NCBI GenBank assembly: GCA_023459335.1
Contig: JAEWUO010000007.1
Span: 1 to 64,000 of the forward strand
Length of the DNA: 64,000 bases
Origin: Bacillota bacterium
Lineage (GTDB): Bacteria > Bacillota > Clostridia > Christensenellales > CAG-138
Direction of reading: 5' to 3'
The notes below the pieces were generated by a model. The model made no database searches and was not told the DNA's origin. It was given only the letters and a program-made list of their open reading frames with translations. This document shows, in pieces, positions 7,844-17,195 of this stretch. The translations under genes and the position numbers were made by a program. Within the stretch, counting starts at the first letter, position 1. Every line of letters starts with the position of its first letter.

Positions 7844-10462
7844 TCATTGATAGGATTGCAGCAACTTCATCATTTCGGCATCGATTTGACGGCCGTTGCT
7901 GTACATAACCGGTTTGATTCCGGCAAACAGTGTTCTGTCCGCGCTTAAAATGGAATCGTAATCGTTGAAGTACCAACCCATTCCGTATTGATCGAGCGCA
8001 GCGAGAAGATCGTTGTAATAACGCATCGCAGAGTCGTGCGCACAGCCAATATTAAAATGCGCGTTCTCAAACCGAACGATCAGCGTTGGAGAATATTCCG
8101 ACATAGATTTTACCCAGTCATCAATCGTTTTCCGGTTTGACTGCGCAATAATGGCTGGAGAACTATAGTTGATGTCTTCATGAATCGAGATCGGATTACC
8201 GCTGTCAAAACTGTTCGGAGACAGACTGATCGTCGAGGTTGACCGAAGTTCCGGCTTAGTGAACTCTACTCCATTCAGCAAAGCGTCATATGAGGACATA
8301 AACCACCAGCGCTGAACGGAATACTCGTTTGGAAGCGTAACGTCAATACCGCTCCATTCAAACGACTGACCGTCGAAATTGATCGCAACTTGCTCGGCGT
8401 CCGACGGCAATGTTAAGCGAATGAGCTTTTCGCTTTTCGCATATGGGTAGTATCTTGATAAAGGCGAATCAGTTTTATACGTTCTCGACGTAAGCTTTTC
8501 GGAATACAGTACATTGCTGTCTGCCGATATGGTAAACGTACCGTTTCCAGAAACTCTGGACAGGTAAATATCGATCGTTGTTCCGCTTTTTAGCGTGCCA
8601 TCCAGGACGAACGGAGTATTTTTATCCAAATGATACTGCGCGGCGTATATAGTTGTCGGATAATCCGGTTTGAACATGGAATGATTCTGCATATCGATGT
8701 TTTTACCGGACTCAGCCGTCATCTCTGCGTATACGAAAGGCATTTCACAAAAATTCGACATCATGATTGCGTCAGGAAATTTAGCGAAAACAGCATCCCT
8801 AATATAACTGGATTCTCTGATGATGTCTTGATAGACGTTATTCGCAGTTGGTTCAAAAACGACGGTTCGAGACGGATCAATGTCCTTGATTGTCTGAATC
8901 ACCTGGAGATAAACATTGGCAACGTCTTTATCCGTATAGTTCGGAACGGGAAGACCGCTGCTCAGAGCGTGATTCTGCGCTTCCCAAATTGGGCAGAACG
9001 ATAAAACCGAATTTGGCACTCCTTTATAACGACTGGTTATAAGCGTCCATATGCGATTCGCTTCGAGTTGGCGGCTTTGGTTTGTAAATAAATCCAGTTC
9101 GCCTGTTGTTTTAAACGTTTTATCGTCAAAAGACGTCCATCGACCCGGTAAACTGAATGTTAACAGATTGATATGGATGTTGTATTTCATCGCTGCGGCA
9201 ATAAGCGAATCGAGCTTTTTCAACTGGTAGAGATTAACATGGGTTACGTTTTTATCGAAAAATGTTTGATAAGTAACCATCAGGCGAATGCTTTTAAAAC
9301 CCCAATTAGCAATCATGCGAAGGTCATTATCGCTGTATTTCATATTTCTGCTGTCATAACTACCGCCGTCAGACAAGACAAAGCCGCGAAATTTCAGAAT
9401 ATTTGATCCGTCGACTGCAGGCAGAGACGCTGCGCGCGCTAATAAATCTCCGGTGATGATTGTTGTATCAAATGTGTCTGCGGCAGGGTCGTCGACCGAT
9501 ACGATAGCTTCGGGCAGAATAGCGCCTTCGTATATACGGATGGCAGCGCAGACCGCTTCCAGTACCGTAAGAGGTTCGTCCTGACGCATAGACTCTTTTT
9601 CGGTATCATATTCGAACACTTGCATTCCGGATAGAGGAGAACTATACCAGAAAGACCATAAGAATGCTGCGACAAAATAGTTGTACCACTCATTAGATTC
9701 ATCATTTGAGAATTTGATCGGTCCTTCCCAAACATGGGGGAATAAATCGTCAAATGCAAAAATATCGCTGTTCCAATATGTATCAGCGTTTACTTTGTTA
9801 TTGTCGAAGTTATTATTACGAATATCCGCGCCGACGCAGACGGCGGCAAAATACGCCATGATAAATCCCTCGCCGCGCAAGAGCGGTTTATCATAGCCGG
9901 TTATGTTTTCTTCAAACCAGGACGCTTTTTCAGGCGCGGCTTTCTGAACGAGCGCTAGTAATATCGTCCGGTATTCCGCCGCTGAAATCTGACGGTCGGG
10001 GTTATTGGCATAGTCCCGCGCAACGAATCCCAAAGAGACTGCTTTGTTTAACTCAATCGGCACGGCTTCATAGGTTTCATTTGTCCAAATGTAAGCAGCG
10101 TTTAAAACGTCATCATGCTCATAACTGTAGTTCGCCGTTTTAACCGCTTCGCGAAGATTCGCGTATCCGTCCAGCGTAGGCTCCGCGTCAACGCCCAGAG
10201 CGTCTTTGATATCGGCAGGCAGCAAGTACCAGTCGCCGTCGGCAAGGAGCACGTCGTATGTATGCACAATTCCATTGACGACGATACGAACACCGGAAAC
10301 CGGAGTTTTAGAATTTACTACGGCAGGAGTCGGTGTGGCCTCCGATGCTACCGGCTCTTCAGATTTGGCAGATACGGTTGCCGGAGCCGTATTGGAACAG
10401 GCGCCGCAAAAGACGCCAACAGTTAAAATAAAAGCGACCAGAATTGTAATATAACGTTTCAT
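7844..10462 (-). CDS. Large lipoprotein with GH5-like TIM-barrel domain
   Basis: 872 residues. I place the start at the ATG at 10462, because any longer frame would run through the tRNA gene at 10629. The N-terminus is a lipoprotein-type signal ending in FCGAC (Cys22), followed by a Ser/Thr/Pro/Glu linker. Residues about 55-130 (VRIVVNGIVHTYDV, then WYLLPADIKDALG) resemble copper-amine-oxidase N-domain-like repeats used for surface attachment. Residues about 350-610 resemble a family-5 glycosidase barrel (NWGFKSIRLMVTYQTFF). The usual Asn-Glu-Pro acid/base motif reads IWEAQNH instead. A beta-rich carbohydrate-binding-like part follows. It is probably an extracellular polysaccharide-binding or -cleaving protein; its substrate is not predictable. 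Confidence 0.78.
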   Translation of the reverse strand: MKRYITILVAFILTVGVFCGACSNTAPATVSAKSEEPVASEATPTPAVVNSKTPVSGVRIVVNGIVHTYDVLLADGDWYLLPADIKDALGVDAEPTLDGYANLREAVKTANYSYEHDDVLNAAYIWTNETYEAVPIELNKAVSLGFVARDYANNPDRQISAAEYRTILLALVQKAAPEKASWFEENITGYDKPLLRGEGFIMAYFAAVCVGADIRNNNFDNNKVNADTYWNSDIFAFDDLFPHVWEGPIKFSNDESNEWYNYFVAAFLWSFWYSSPLSGMQVFEYDTEKESMRQDEPLTVLEAVCAAIRIYEGAILPEAIVSVDDPAADTFDTTIITGDLLARAASLPAVDGSNILKFRGFVLSDGGSYDSRNMKYSDNDLRMIANWGFKSIRLMVTYQTFFDKNVTHVNLYQLKKLDSLIAAAMKYNIHINLLTFSLPGRWTSFDDKTFKTTGELDLFTNQSRQLEANRIWTLITSRYKGVPNSVLSFCPIWEAQNHALSSGLPVPNYTDKDVANVYLQVIQTIKDIDPSRTVVFEPTANNVYQDIIRESSYIRDAVFAKFPDAIMMSNFCEMPFVYAEMTAESGKNIDMQNHSMFKPDYPTTIYAAQYHLDKNTPFVLDGTLKSGTTIDIYLSRVSGNGTFTISADSNVLYSEKLTSRTYKTDSPLSRYYPYAKSEKLIRLTLPSDAEQVAINFDGQSFEWSGIDVTLPNEYSVQRWWFMSSYDALLNGVEFTKPELRSTSTISLSPNSFDSGNPISIHEDINYSSPAIIAQSNRKTIDDWVKSMSEYSPTLIVRFENAHFNIGCAHDSAMRYYNDLLAALDQYGMGWYFNDYDSILSADRTLFAGIKPVMYSNGRQIDAEMMKLLQSYQ

Positions 10463-10588
10463 AAGCCCCCACACATCAGCGAAAAGAATAACGAATTTGG
10501 ATGCGATTTTTAACGCACACGAATGAATTGTAACTCTTGAATACGAAAAGTCAACAACTGTCGTTTTATTAATTAACTTAAAATATAA

Positions 10589-10620
10589 AAAATAACTCGC
10601 GATTCTTACGATTCGCGAGT
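10589..10620 (-). terminator. Terminator of tRNA-Ala
   Basis: On the minus strand an 8-bp stem (ACTCGCGA / TCGCGAGT) is followed by TATTTTTT, starting nine bases after the CCA end of the tRNA. Confidence 0.85.
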
Positions 10621-10628
10621 GAATTGAT

Positions 10629-10705
10629 TGGTGGAGCTTACCGGATTCGAACCGGTGATCTCTACACTGCCAGTGTAGCGCGATAGCCAACTTCGCTAAA
10701 GCCCC
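10629..10705 (-). tRNA. tRNA-Ala (anticodon GGC)
   Basis: A complete 77-nt cloverleaf read on the minus strand. The acceptor GGGGCTT pairs with AAGCTCC. The D stem is GCGA/TCGC. The anticodon stem CTACA/TGTAG closes the loop CTGGCAG with anticodon GGC. The T arm is ACCGG-TTCGAAT-CCGGT. The CCA end is encoded. It reads GCC and GCU alanine codons. Confidence 0.96.
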
Positions 10706-10957
10706 GAGCCGCATGTGCTATTATAGTAGAAACACCTCTTTTTGTAAAGACTCTTTTTGCGATTCAACAATGAACTCCCGATCGATGATTTGATTTCGAA
10801 AACATACCGGAAGAAAGAATTGTTATGTATTTTTCAATGAAAAAATGCTTGTAAATTCGGTATTTATGCGATAAAGTATGAACTTTTTGCGGCTTTCATG
10901 CAAGCGCCCGCGCGGCTATGCTATAATATCGACGACTTTATTAAAAGGTATTCTTGC
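10706..10957 (+). promoter_or_regulatory. Promoter region of the PBP gene
   Basis: Upstream of the penicillin-binding protein is an extended -10 box (TGC-TATAAT, box at 10922-10927) with no good -35. A start point near 10934 would give a leader of about 24 bases with AAAGG before the ATG. A second weak promoter-like pair may lie near 10850. Nothing else is visible in this stretch. Confidence 0.6.
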
Positions 10958-13675
10958 ATGGCGAAAAACAATCCGTTCTTTCGGCTCGAATCGGAAGGCG
11001 ATCAAAAAAGAAACAATTCCGCGCAGGAAGAAAACGCGCCGCTGTTTACGGAACGCAGGAAACCACGTTCCTTTGCGCTCGCGGTCGTATTTACGACGCT
11101 GAAGATGACGGTGCTGGCGTTTATCGTCATTTGCTTTATCGGTGCGGGGCTGTTGCTGGGCGTCGTAAAGGCGTATGTGGAGACGACGCCGACGCTGGAC
11201 GTCGCGCAGCTGACCATTTCGGACTATACGAGTTATCTTTACGACATGAACGGGGATCTCATCAGCTCGATCGCGGATGTGGAATACCGCGACTGGGTGG
11301 ACATCGAAAACATCCCCGATATGCTGAAAAACGCGTTTATCTCGGTGGAGGACGTACGCTTTTATAAGCACAGCGGCGTGGATTTCAAGCGCCTTTTCTC
11401 CGCTTCGCTCGAGATCCTCGGCAACAGCAATTCCACCGGCGGCAGCACGATCACGCAGCAGCTGATCAAGAATAAAATCCTCGGATCCCAGCGCAACTAC
11501 AAAAGGAAAATTCAGGAAGCCTATCTCGCGCTCGAACTGGAAACGCTCGTGGACAAGGACGCGATACTCGAAGCGTACCTCAACGATGTCGACCTCGGTG
11601 AGAGCAACTACGGCGTGAAAAGCGGCGCGAAGGACTACTTTGGCAAAGAACTTTCGGAACTGACAATCCGCGAATGCGCGATGCTGGCAGGGCTTACGCA
11701 GGCGCCTTACCGGTACGACCCGCGCAGGAACATGTACCAGCGCAACAAGATGGAAGTGACCGACGAACGGACCAACCAGGTGCTTGTGCATATGTATCAG
11801 GCAGGCTTTATCACGAAGGACCAGTACAACGCCGCGCTCACGGAAAAAGTGAACATCGTCGAAGTCAGCCAGCAGAAACAGATGTACGACATGGCGTATT
11901 TCGTCGAATACGCGATCAGCGACGTAGTCACGCATCTTCTCGAAAAGCGGGGGCTGAGCAATACTTCCGCCAACCGCAGCGCCGTGGAAAACGAACTTCG
12001 CACCAGCGGATACCGCATCTACACGACGGTCGATCCCGTCGTGCAAAAGACCGTACAGGATACGCTGAGTCAATGGGAAAGCTATCCTTCGCTGGCAGAC
12101 ACATCCAAATCCCTGCTTGTGGAAACCAAGGAGGACGGCTCCGTCATCGAAACCGTGGAACCGCAGGCCGCCTCCGTGGTGATGGATTATCATACGGGCG
12201 AACTGCGGGCGATTGTCGGAGGCAGAAACGAGCCGACGGTGCGGAAAGGGATAAACCGCGCGTCACAGAGCTACACGGAGGTCGGTTCCTCAATCAAACC
12301 GCTTTCGGTTTACGGGCCGGCGCTCGATCTTGGATACTCTCCTGGGAGCATCACCTATAACATGGATGGACCCATCACGGGCTGGAATACCGAGAAAGGG
12401 TATCCTTCCGGCGGCCTCGATTCCCGCTATGGGCCGGTCACCTTCCGGCGCGCGATCGTCAGTTCGCTGAATGTCCCGGCGGCGCGCATCCTGATGGATG
12501 ACGTCACGCCCGCGATTGCGGCGCAGTATCTCTACGATATGGGTGCGACAGAAAGCAAAATCAACGTGGACGGCGCAGGCCTCGCGCTCGGAACGTCGGG
12601 GCTGACGCCGATTCAGATGGCGGCGGCATATTCCGCAATTGCCAACGAGGGCGTGTATCAGGAACCCCTGTCGTTCACAAAAGTGCTGGATGCGGATGGA
12701 AACGTGATCCTGGATGCGGACGAAGTGCGGGATACGCACCGCGTTTTTCAGGAAAGCACGGCATGGCTTCTCGTCGACATGATGACGGACGCGGTAAAGA
12801 CTGGCACAGGTACCAAGGCGAAGATCACGGACATGACAGTTGCGGGGAAGACAGGGACAAACTCCGACTACGCGAGCGTATGCTTCTCCGGCATCACGCC
12901 CTATTACGTCTCCACGCTTTGGGTTGGACACGATTATCCGGTCAACAAACTGAAAAAGGGTTCTTCCGGTGGAAACGAAGCGGCGCCGCTCTGGCAGGCA
13001 TATATGTCGAAGCTGCACGAAGGACTCGTGGATAAACCGATCATCGATGCGGATCCGACCTCGCTCGGACTCGTCAAACGGACAGTTTGTTCGGTGTCGG
13101 GACTGCTCGCAACGGACTCCTGCAAGAACGACGAAGACCACAAACCGGTCACCGAATGGTTCCTTTCGAGCAAAGCGCCGACGGAGTACTGCGACATGCA
13201 CGTCACGCTGGATATCTGTTCGGCGGAAAACGCGATCGCAACCGAATTCTGCCCGCCGGAATCCGTATCGCAAGTCGACTATGTGCTGATTCGTCCGGAT
13301 AATCCGCTGTACCGATTCGACGACGAATATCTGCTCGAGGCGCTGCCGACCGCCGTACGGACGGAACTGACGACGGACGAGTTCGTCGCAAGCATGAAAA
13401 CCTGTACGGTGCATGCGAACGGCTCTCTTTCCACATTTGAGATCAAGACGAAAGCGCAGGATCTCATTCAACAGGCTACGGATTATCTGAAAACGGCGAG
13501 CGGCGTGCCGGAAGACATGAGCAACCAGCTTAAGAACGATATCGCGTCGCTCCAGGATTCGCTCAGCGGATACCAATACTCCGAAATCGAGCCGCTGTTT
13601 GAAACACTGACGAACGATTTCGCCGCGCTGCAGAATTATATGGCGCAGCAGACGCAAAACAGCAACGGAGGCTGA
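10958..13675 (+). CDS. Class A penicillin-binding protein (PBP1A type)
   Basis: 905 residues from the ATG at 10958 (the ATG-less longer frame contains the promoter). A 45-residue cytoplasmic tail is followed by one membrane helix (about 48-71). The glycosyltransferase family 51 domain has its catalytic Glu131 in SVEDVRFYKHSG and the block GGSTITQQL (161-169). The transpeptidase domain has SSIK (Ser444, Lys447), SLN (503-505) and KTG (631-633). The C-terminal region carries several spaced cysteines (TVCSVSG, DSCKND, EYCDMH, DICSAEN, TEFCPP), common in clostridial PBPs, and a helical end. It polymerises and cross-links peptidoglycan outside the membrane. Confidence 0.95.
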   Translation: MAKNNPFFRLESEGDQKRNNSAQEENAPLFTERRKPRSFALAVVFTTLKMTVLAFIVICFIGAGLLLGVVKAYVETTPTLDVAQLTISDYTSYLYDMNGDLISSIADVEYRDWVDIENIPDMLKNAFISVEDVRFYKHSGVDFKRLFSASLEILGNSNSTGGSTITQQLIKNKILGSQRNYKRKIQEAYLALELETLVDKDAILEAYLNDVDLGESNYGVKSGAKDYFGKELSELTIRECAMLAGLTQAPYRYDPRRNMYQRNKMEVTDERTNQVLVHMYQAGFITKDQYNAALTEKVNIVEVSQQKQMYDMAYFVEYAISDVVTHLLEKRGLSNTSANRSAVENELRTSGYRIYTTVDPVVQKTVQDTLSQWESYPSLADTSKSLLVETKEDGSVIETVEPQAASVVMDYHTGELRAIVGGRNEPTVRKGINRASQSYTEVGSSIKPLSVYGPALDLGYSPGSITYNMDGPITGWNTEKGYPSGGLDSRYGPVTFRRAIVSSLNVPAARILMDDVTPAIAAQYLYDMGATESKINVDGAGLALGTSGLTPIQMAAAYSAIANEGVYQEPLSFTKVLDADGNVILDADEVRDTHRVFQESTAWLLVDMMTDAVKTGTGTKAKITDMTVAGKTGTNSDYASVCFSGITPYYVSTLWVGHDYPVNKLKKGSSGGNEAAPLWQAYMSKLHEGLVDKPIIDADPTSLGLVKRTVCSVSGLLATDSCKNDEDHKPVTEWFLSSKAPTEYCDMHVTLDICSAENAIATEFCPPESVSQVDYVLIRPDNPLYRFDDEYLLEALPTAVRTELTTDEFVASMKTCTVHANGSLSTFEIKTKAQDLIQQATDYLKTASGVPEDMSNQLKNDIASLQDSLSGYQYSEIEPLFETLTNDFAALQNYMAQQTQNSNGG

Positions 13676-13677
13676 CA

Positions 13678-14316
13678 GTGGCGGAACTTGAAACCGGGAC
13701 GAGATGTGAACTGGAAGAAGCGTATACGAATGAACGCGCGCGCCTGTTTTCCCTTGCGGAAAACGATCACCCGCAGGGAGAATACAGAAAGCCGGTATTC
13801 GGCGAAGGAAAGCGCGGCGCGAAAATACTGCTGATCGGCGAAGCGCCGGGCGCGGAGGAGACGAAGATGGGGCGTCCGTTCGTCGGCAAAGCCGGAAAAC
13901 AACTCGACGCGCTGTTCTGCCGTTTCGGCGTGATGCGAGAGGATGTATTCATCACAAACGCCGTGAAATACCGCCCTGTCGTACGATCGGAAAAAACCTT
14001 GCGTAACCGCCCGCCGCAGCCTGCCGAAGTAAAGGAGGCGCTCCCGCTTCTCGGCCGCGAGATCGAGCTGATACAGCCGTCGCTGATCCTGACGCTGGGC
14101 AATAAGCCGTTAATGGCGGTCTACGCGCTGGCGGGAAGCAAGCCGCCCGTAATCGGAGCCGTGCACGGACGGCCGCAGCGGCTCTCGATCAGAGGCGCGG
14201 AGCTTTCACTGATCCCGCTTTATCATCCGGCAAGCGGCATCTATAACCGCGCCCTCGTCGAAACGATGGAGCAGGACGCCGCGTTTGTCGGCGAAGCGGT
14301 GCGCGCACTGCGCTAA
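13678..14316 (+). CDS. Uracil-DNA glycosylase superfamily protein (family 4-like)
   Basis: A 212-residue protein that would excise uracil from DNA. Motif A is GEAPGAEE (54-61) followed by GRPFVGKAGKQLD, and motif B is YHPAS near residue 184; both are standard for family 4. The four cysteines that bind a [4Fe-4S] cluster in family 4 are not seen: there is no N-terminal CxxC, and the usual VxCRP reads VKYRP. It is thus a cluster-less variant. The start is a GTG two bases after the PBP stop, with GGAGG inside the end of the PBP gene, so the two genes are translationally close. Confidence 0.85.
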   Translation: MAELETGTRCELEEAYTNERARLFSLAENDHPQGEYRKPVFGEGKRGAKILLIGEAPGAEETKMGRPFVGKAGKQLDALFCRFGVMREDVFITNAVKYRPVVRSEKTLRNRPPQPAEVKEALPLLGREIELIQPSLILTLGNKPLMAVYALAGSKPPVIGAVHGRPQRLSIRGAELSLIPLYHPASGIYNRALVETMEQDAAFVGEAVRALR

Positions 14317-14368
14317 ACGGCAGGGCAGGCGTACGCGGCAATGCTGTACGTTTCATACGAATTTGTGA

Positions 14369-14374
14369 TATACT
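14369..14374 (+). promoter_or_regulatory. Promoter -10 of the first two-component system
   Basis: An extended -10 (TGA-TATACT) lies 37 bases upstream of the response regulator start. There is no convincing -35 box, so an activator or the extended -10 alone may recruit polymerase. Confidence 0.55.
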
Positions 14375-14410
14375 CAAATACAGGACAGATTCTTGACAAG
14401 GAGCTGACTT

Positions 14411-15091
14411 ATGGCGCAGAAAGTTTTAATAGCAGACGACGATCCGGTCGTGCACGAGGCGCTTGGCATTTACCTGAAAGCCGAAGGGTTCGAGGTGGTG
14501 GACGCTTTTGACGGCGTTACCGCGCTTGAAAGCATTACGCCGGAGATCGTGCTTTGCGTGCTGGACATCATGATGCCAAGGATGAGCGGAATCGAGGTAT
14601 GCAGGGAGATTCGCAAAACGTCCCAGCTGCCGATCCTCATGCTTACCGCAAAAGGCGAAGAGATCGACCGCATCGTGGGCCTGGAACTGGGCGCGGACGA
14701 TTATATCGTAAAGCCTTTCAGCCCGCGGGAAGTAGTCGCGCGCATCAAGGCGGTACTACGGCGCACGAGCGAACAGCCGAAGAGCGACTCCAGCGTGATC
14801 TCATATAACGGTCTTACGATCGACCTGAAGAGCTATACGGTCACCCTCCGCGGGCAGCCTGTTATTTGCACGCCGAAGGAGATTGAAATCCTTCACATGC
14901 TCGCGTCCAATCCCGGGCAGGTATTCACGCGTGAGCAGCTTCTTTCGCGTGTCTGGGGCTACGACTTTGCCGGCGAGACGCGGACAGTGGATACGCACAT
15001 CAAGCGCATCCGCGCAAAGCTGGATTCCACAGGACTCGGCTGGAGCATCAAGACCATCTACGGCGTCGGCTATAAGTTCGAAACCGAATAA
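14411..15091 (+). CDS. OmpR/PhoB-family response regulator (first of two)
   Basis: 226 residues. The receiver domain has the acidic triad Asp9-Asp11, the phosphorylation site Asp52 (LDIMMP) and the conserved Lys101 (KPF). The C-terminal winged helix has VDTHIKRIRAKLD and the closing YGVGYKFE. It controls transcription after phosphorylation by the kinase encoded 12 bases downstream. It is closely similar to the regulator at 17196, with shared blocks such as TAKGEEIDR and VGLELGADDYIVKPFS, which suggests the two systems arose by tandem duplication. The PhoP/WalR-like type is probable. Confidence 0.94.
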   Translation: MAQKVLIADDDPVVHEALGIYLKAEGFEVVDAFDGVTALESITPEIVLCVLDIMMPRMSGIEVCREIRKTSQLPILMLTAKGEEIDRIVGLELGADDYIVKPFSPREVVARIKAVLRRTSEQPKSDSSVISYNGLTIDLKSYTVTLRGQPVICTPKEIEILHMLASNPGQVFTREQLLSRVWGYDFAGETRTVDTHIKRIRAKLDSTGLGWSIKTIYGVGYKFETE

Positions 15092-15103
15092 CGGCGCTGT
15101 TCC

Positions 15104-17017
15104 ATGCGCAGCGTATTCTACTGGCGGATATTAATCATATCGATCATCTCTCTGCTGCTGGCAAATATCATTTTGCTTGCGGCGTATACTTATGTTGGGA
15201 AAAACACCTACGTCTCCATCGAGATGTCAAACCTCGAACCGGAAGCTGAGGTGACCCGGCAGATCTATGAAGAGTATAAAAACGGATATATGAGCGAAGA
15301 GGCGTTTCAGCGCCTCATTGAGAAGCAGACGCTTTCGAGCGAATCGGCGATTCTGATTGCGGACGCACTTGGAAAAACGCTGATCGTTCGCAACATCGGC
15401 AGCACGGTGGAGATGCAGGATTTCGGCGAATATTACCGCGCGGAGATGCAGAATGTGCTGCGAGGGCAGACTGTTGAGAACAACGATCTCAAACTGCTGA
15501 ACGGCGAAACGGCGGTATCCGTCGGAATACCCGTCCGCGACGCGGACGGAAACGTCTCCGGCGGGATTCTGATCATCAAGCAAATAAAACGCATCCAATC
15601 AGCGTTTAACCAACTGAATAACGTGCTGACCGTCACGATTCTTGCGATCATGCCCGCGGTCATGCTGCTCGTCGCCTTCAGCACCAGCCGCCTCTCCAAG
15701 CCGCTGCACGATATGAGCAACGCAGCAATCGAAATGTCGAAAGGGCGGTTCAGTGTCCGCGCGAACGAGAAGGCGTCCGGTGAACTCGGGATCCTCGCGC
15801 GCGCGCTCAATACCCTCTGTGACAACCTTGCCCAGACGATCTACCAGCTCCAGAGCGAAAAGCGGCAGCTCAACCAGCTGCTTTCGAGCTTTACGGACGG
15901 CGTGGCGGCCATCGACAATATCGGGTGCCTGACGCACTATAACCCCGCGCTTATGAAAATGTTCGGCGCGGTAGAGGTCAAGGTGCCGATGGACCTCGTA
16001 CCGGACGCATCCATCTGGGAGATGTTCCGTTCCGTTTACGATTCCCGTGAACCGGCAAGCATGCACTATTCGCTGCCAAACGATCGAACGCTCTGGATCA
16101 CCATCGTTCCCGTGACGGATGAAGAAGGAGAATGCACCGGCGTCGTCGGCCTGTTTAAAGACGTGACCGATCTGGAGCGGCTCGAGAAAACACGCCGCGA
16201 TTACGTCGCGAACGTCAGCCATGAGCTGAGGACGCCTCTGACCGCCGTACGCGGACTTTTGGAGCCGCTCAGCGACGGCATGATCACAGACGAGGAGACG
16301 CGACAAAGATACTACCGTATCATGCTGCGGGAGGTCATCCGACTTTCGCGCCTGATCACGGACATGCTCGAATTATCCCGCCTGCAGTCCGGGACGGAGC
16401 ACATGGAAGTGCACGCGGTGAACCTGGAAGAGCTATTGCAGGATACGAGGCAGAACTATCTCAACGAAGCGTCGCAGCGCGGCATCAACCTTGTTCTGAA
16501 CGCAAAGAAAGTACCGTTTGCGATGACGGACGAAGACCGCGTGGAGCAGCTGCTCGTCATCCTTCTCGATAACGCCATGCGGTACACCCCGGAAGGCGGC
16601 AGCATCACGATCGGCGCCGCTGAAACGACGGGGGATCGAATCCTCGTCAGCGTAACCGACACCGGCGTCGGCATCGCGCCGGAAGACCTGCCTCACATAT
16701 TTGAGCGGTTTTACAAGACAGACAAATCCAGAAAAGAAGGCGGAACGGGTCTTGGCCTTTCAATCGCGAAACAGATCGTAGACAAGCTCGGCGAGAATAT
16801 TTTCGTCGAAAGCAAACCGGGCGATGGCACAAGTTTCCATTTTACGCTTAAAAAATACATCAGCAATGCGATCGCTCTAGGCCCCGTCGGAACAGGCGTT
16901 GTGTTCCGTCAGGAAACGCCGGGGACGCAGAAGAAGCAGGATCGTAATTCACAGGATGCGCCGTATGAGGTGATCCCCCCGAAACAGCACGACAAAAAAC
17001 CGAAGAAACGAACGTAA
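15104..17017 (+). CDS. PhoR-like sensor histidine kinase (first of two)
   Basis: 637 residues. Membrane helix 1 is about residues 6-30. An extracellular sensor domain of ~140 residues follows, then helix 2 (about 172-195). A HAMP linker (STSRLSKPLHDM) and a PAS domain (about 255-355) come next. The HisKA domain has phospho-acceptor His373 in NVSHELRTPL. The HATPase domain has N box LLDNAMRYTPEGG, then DTGVGI and GGTGLGLSIAK. The C-terminal tail is Lys/Arg/Gln-rich. It is the partner of the preceding regulator and is closed by a terminator at 17016. The signal is unknown; phosphate or cell-envelope sensing fits the family. Confidence 0.93.
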   Translation: MRSVFYWRILIISIISLLLANIILLAAYTYVGKNTYVSIEMSNLEPEAEVTRQIYEEYKNGYMSEEAFQRLIEKQTLSSESAILIADALGKTLIVRNIGSTVEMQDFGEYYRAEMQNVLRGQTVENNDLKLLNGETAVSVGIPVRDADGNVSGGILIIKQIKRIQSAFNQLNNVLTVTILAIMPAVMLLVAFSTSRLSKPLHDMSNAAIEMSKGRFSVRANEKASGELGILARALNTLCDNLAQTIYQLQSEKRQLNQLLSSFTDGVAAIDNIGCLTHYNPALMKMFGAVEVKVPMDLVPDASIWEMFRSVYDSREPASMHYSLPNDRTLWITIVPVTDEEGECTGVVGLFKDVTDLERLEKTRRDYVANVSHELRTPLTAVRGLLEPLSDGMITDEETRQRYYRIMLREVIRLSRLITDMLELSRLQSGTEHMEVHAVNLEELLQDTRQNYLNEASQRGINLVLNAKKVPFAMTDEDRVEQLLVILLDNAMRYTPEGGSITIGAAETTGDRILVSVTDTGVGIAPEDLPHIFERFYKTDKSRKEGGTGLGLSIAKQIVDKLGENIFVESKPGDGTSFHFTLKKYISNAIALGPVGTGVVFRQETPGTQKKQDRNSQDAPYEVIPPKQHDKKPKKRT

Positions 17018-17046
17018 AACGGCGCGCCACGTGCCGTTTTCATTTT
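17016..17046 (+). terminator. Terminator after first two-component system
   Basis: The stem AAAACGGC / GCCGTTTT with a nine-base loop is followed by CATTTT. It overlaps the kinase stop codon and separates the two adjacent two-component operons. Confidence 0.75.
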
Positions 17047-17102
17047 ACGAATTATGGCAGAACATTTGAATTTTGGATCATTTTCGGAAATTTCCGCCGA
17101 TC

Positions 17103-17121
17103 TTGTACGAATCGTGTACAA
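17103..17121. promoter_or_regulatory. Candidate operator upstream of second two-component system
   Basis: A perfect inverted repeat TTGTAC-N7-GTACAA. It lies 24 bases upstream of the -35 box of the promoter at 17145, a usual place for an activator site. The binding protein is unknown; autoregulation by the response regulator is possible, although OmpR-family sites are more often direct repeats. Confidence 0.45.
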
Positions 17122-17144
17122 TTTCGACAAGCTGTTCAGCTGTG

Positions 17145-17173
17145 TTGAATTGTGGCAGAGCACATACTATAAT
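17145..17173 (+). promoter_or_regulatory. Promoter of second two-component system
   Basis: TTGAAT (17145-17150) and TATAAT (17168-17173), spaced by exactly 17 bases, 22 bases before the ATG at 17196. It is one of the best sigma-A-type promoters in the window. Confidence 0.8.
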
Positions 17174-17195
17174 CAATTCAAAAGGGGGTATCAAC

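Noticed and set aside
10463..10714. Longer N-terminus for the GH5-like lipoprotein
   Set aside because: The extended frame runs through the complete tRNA-Ala gene; the lipoprotein signal begins at 10462.
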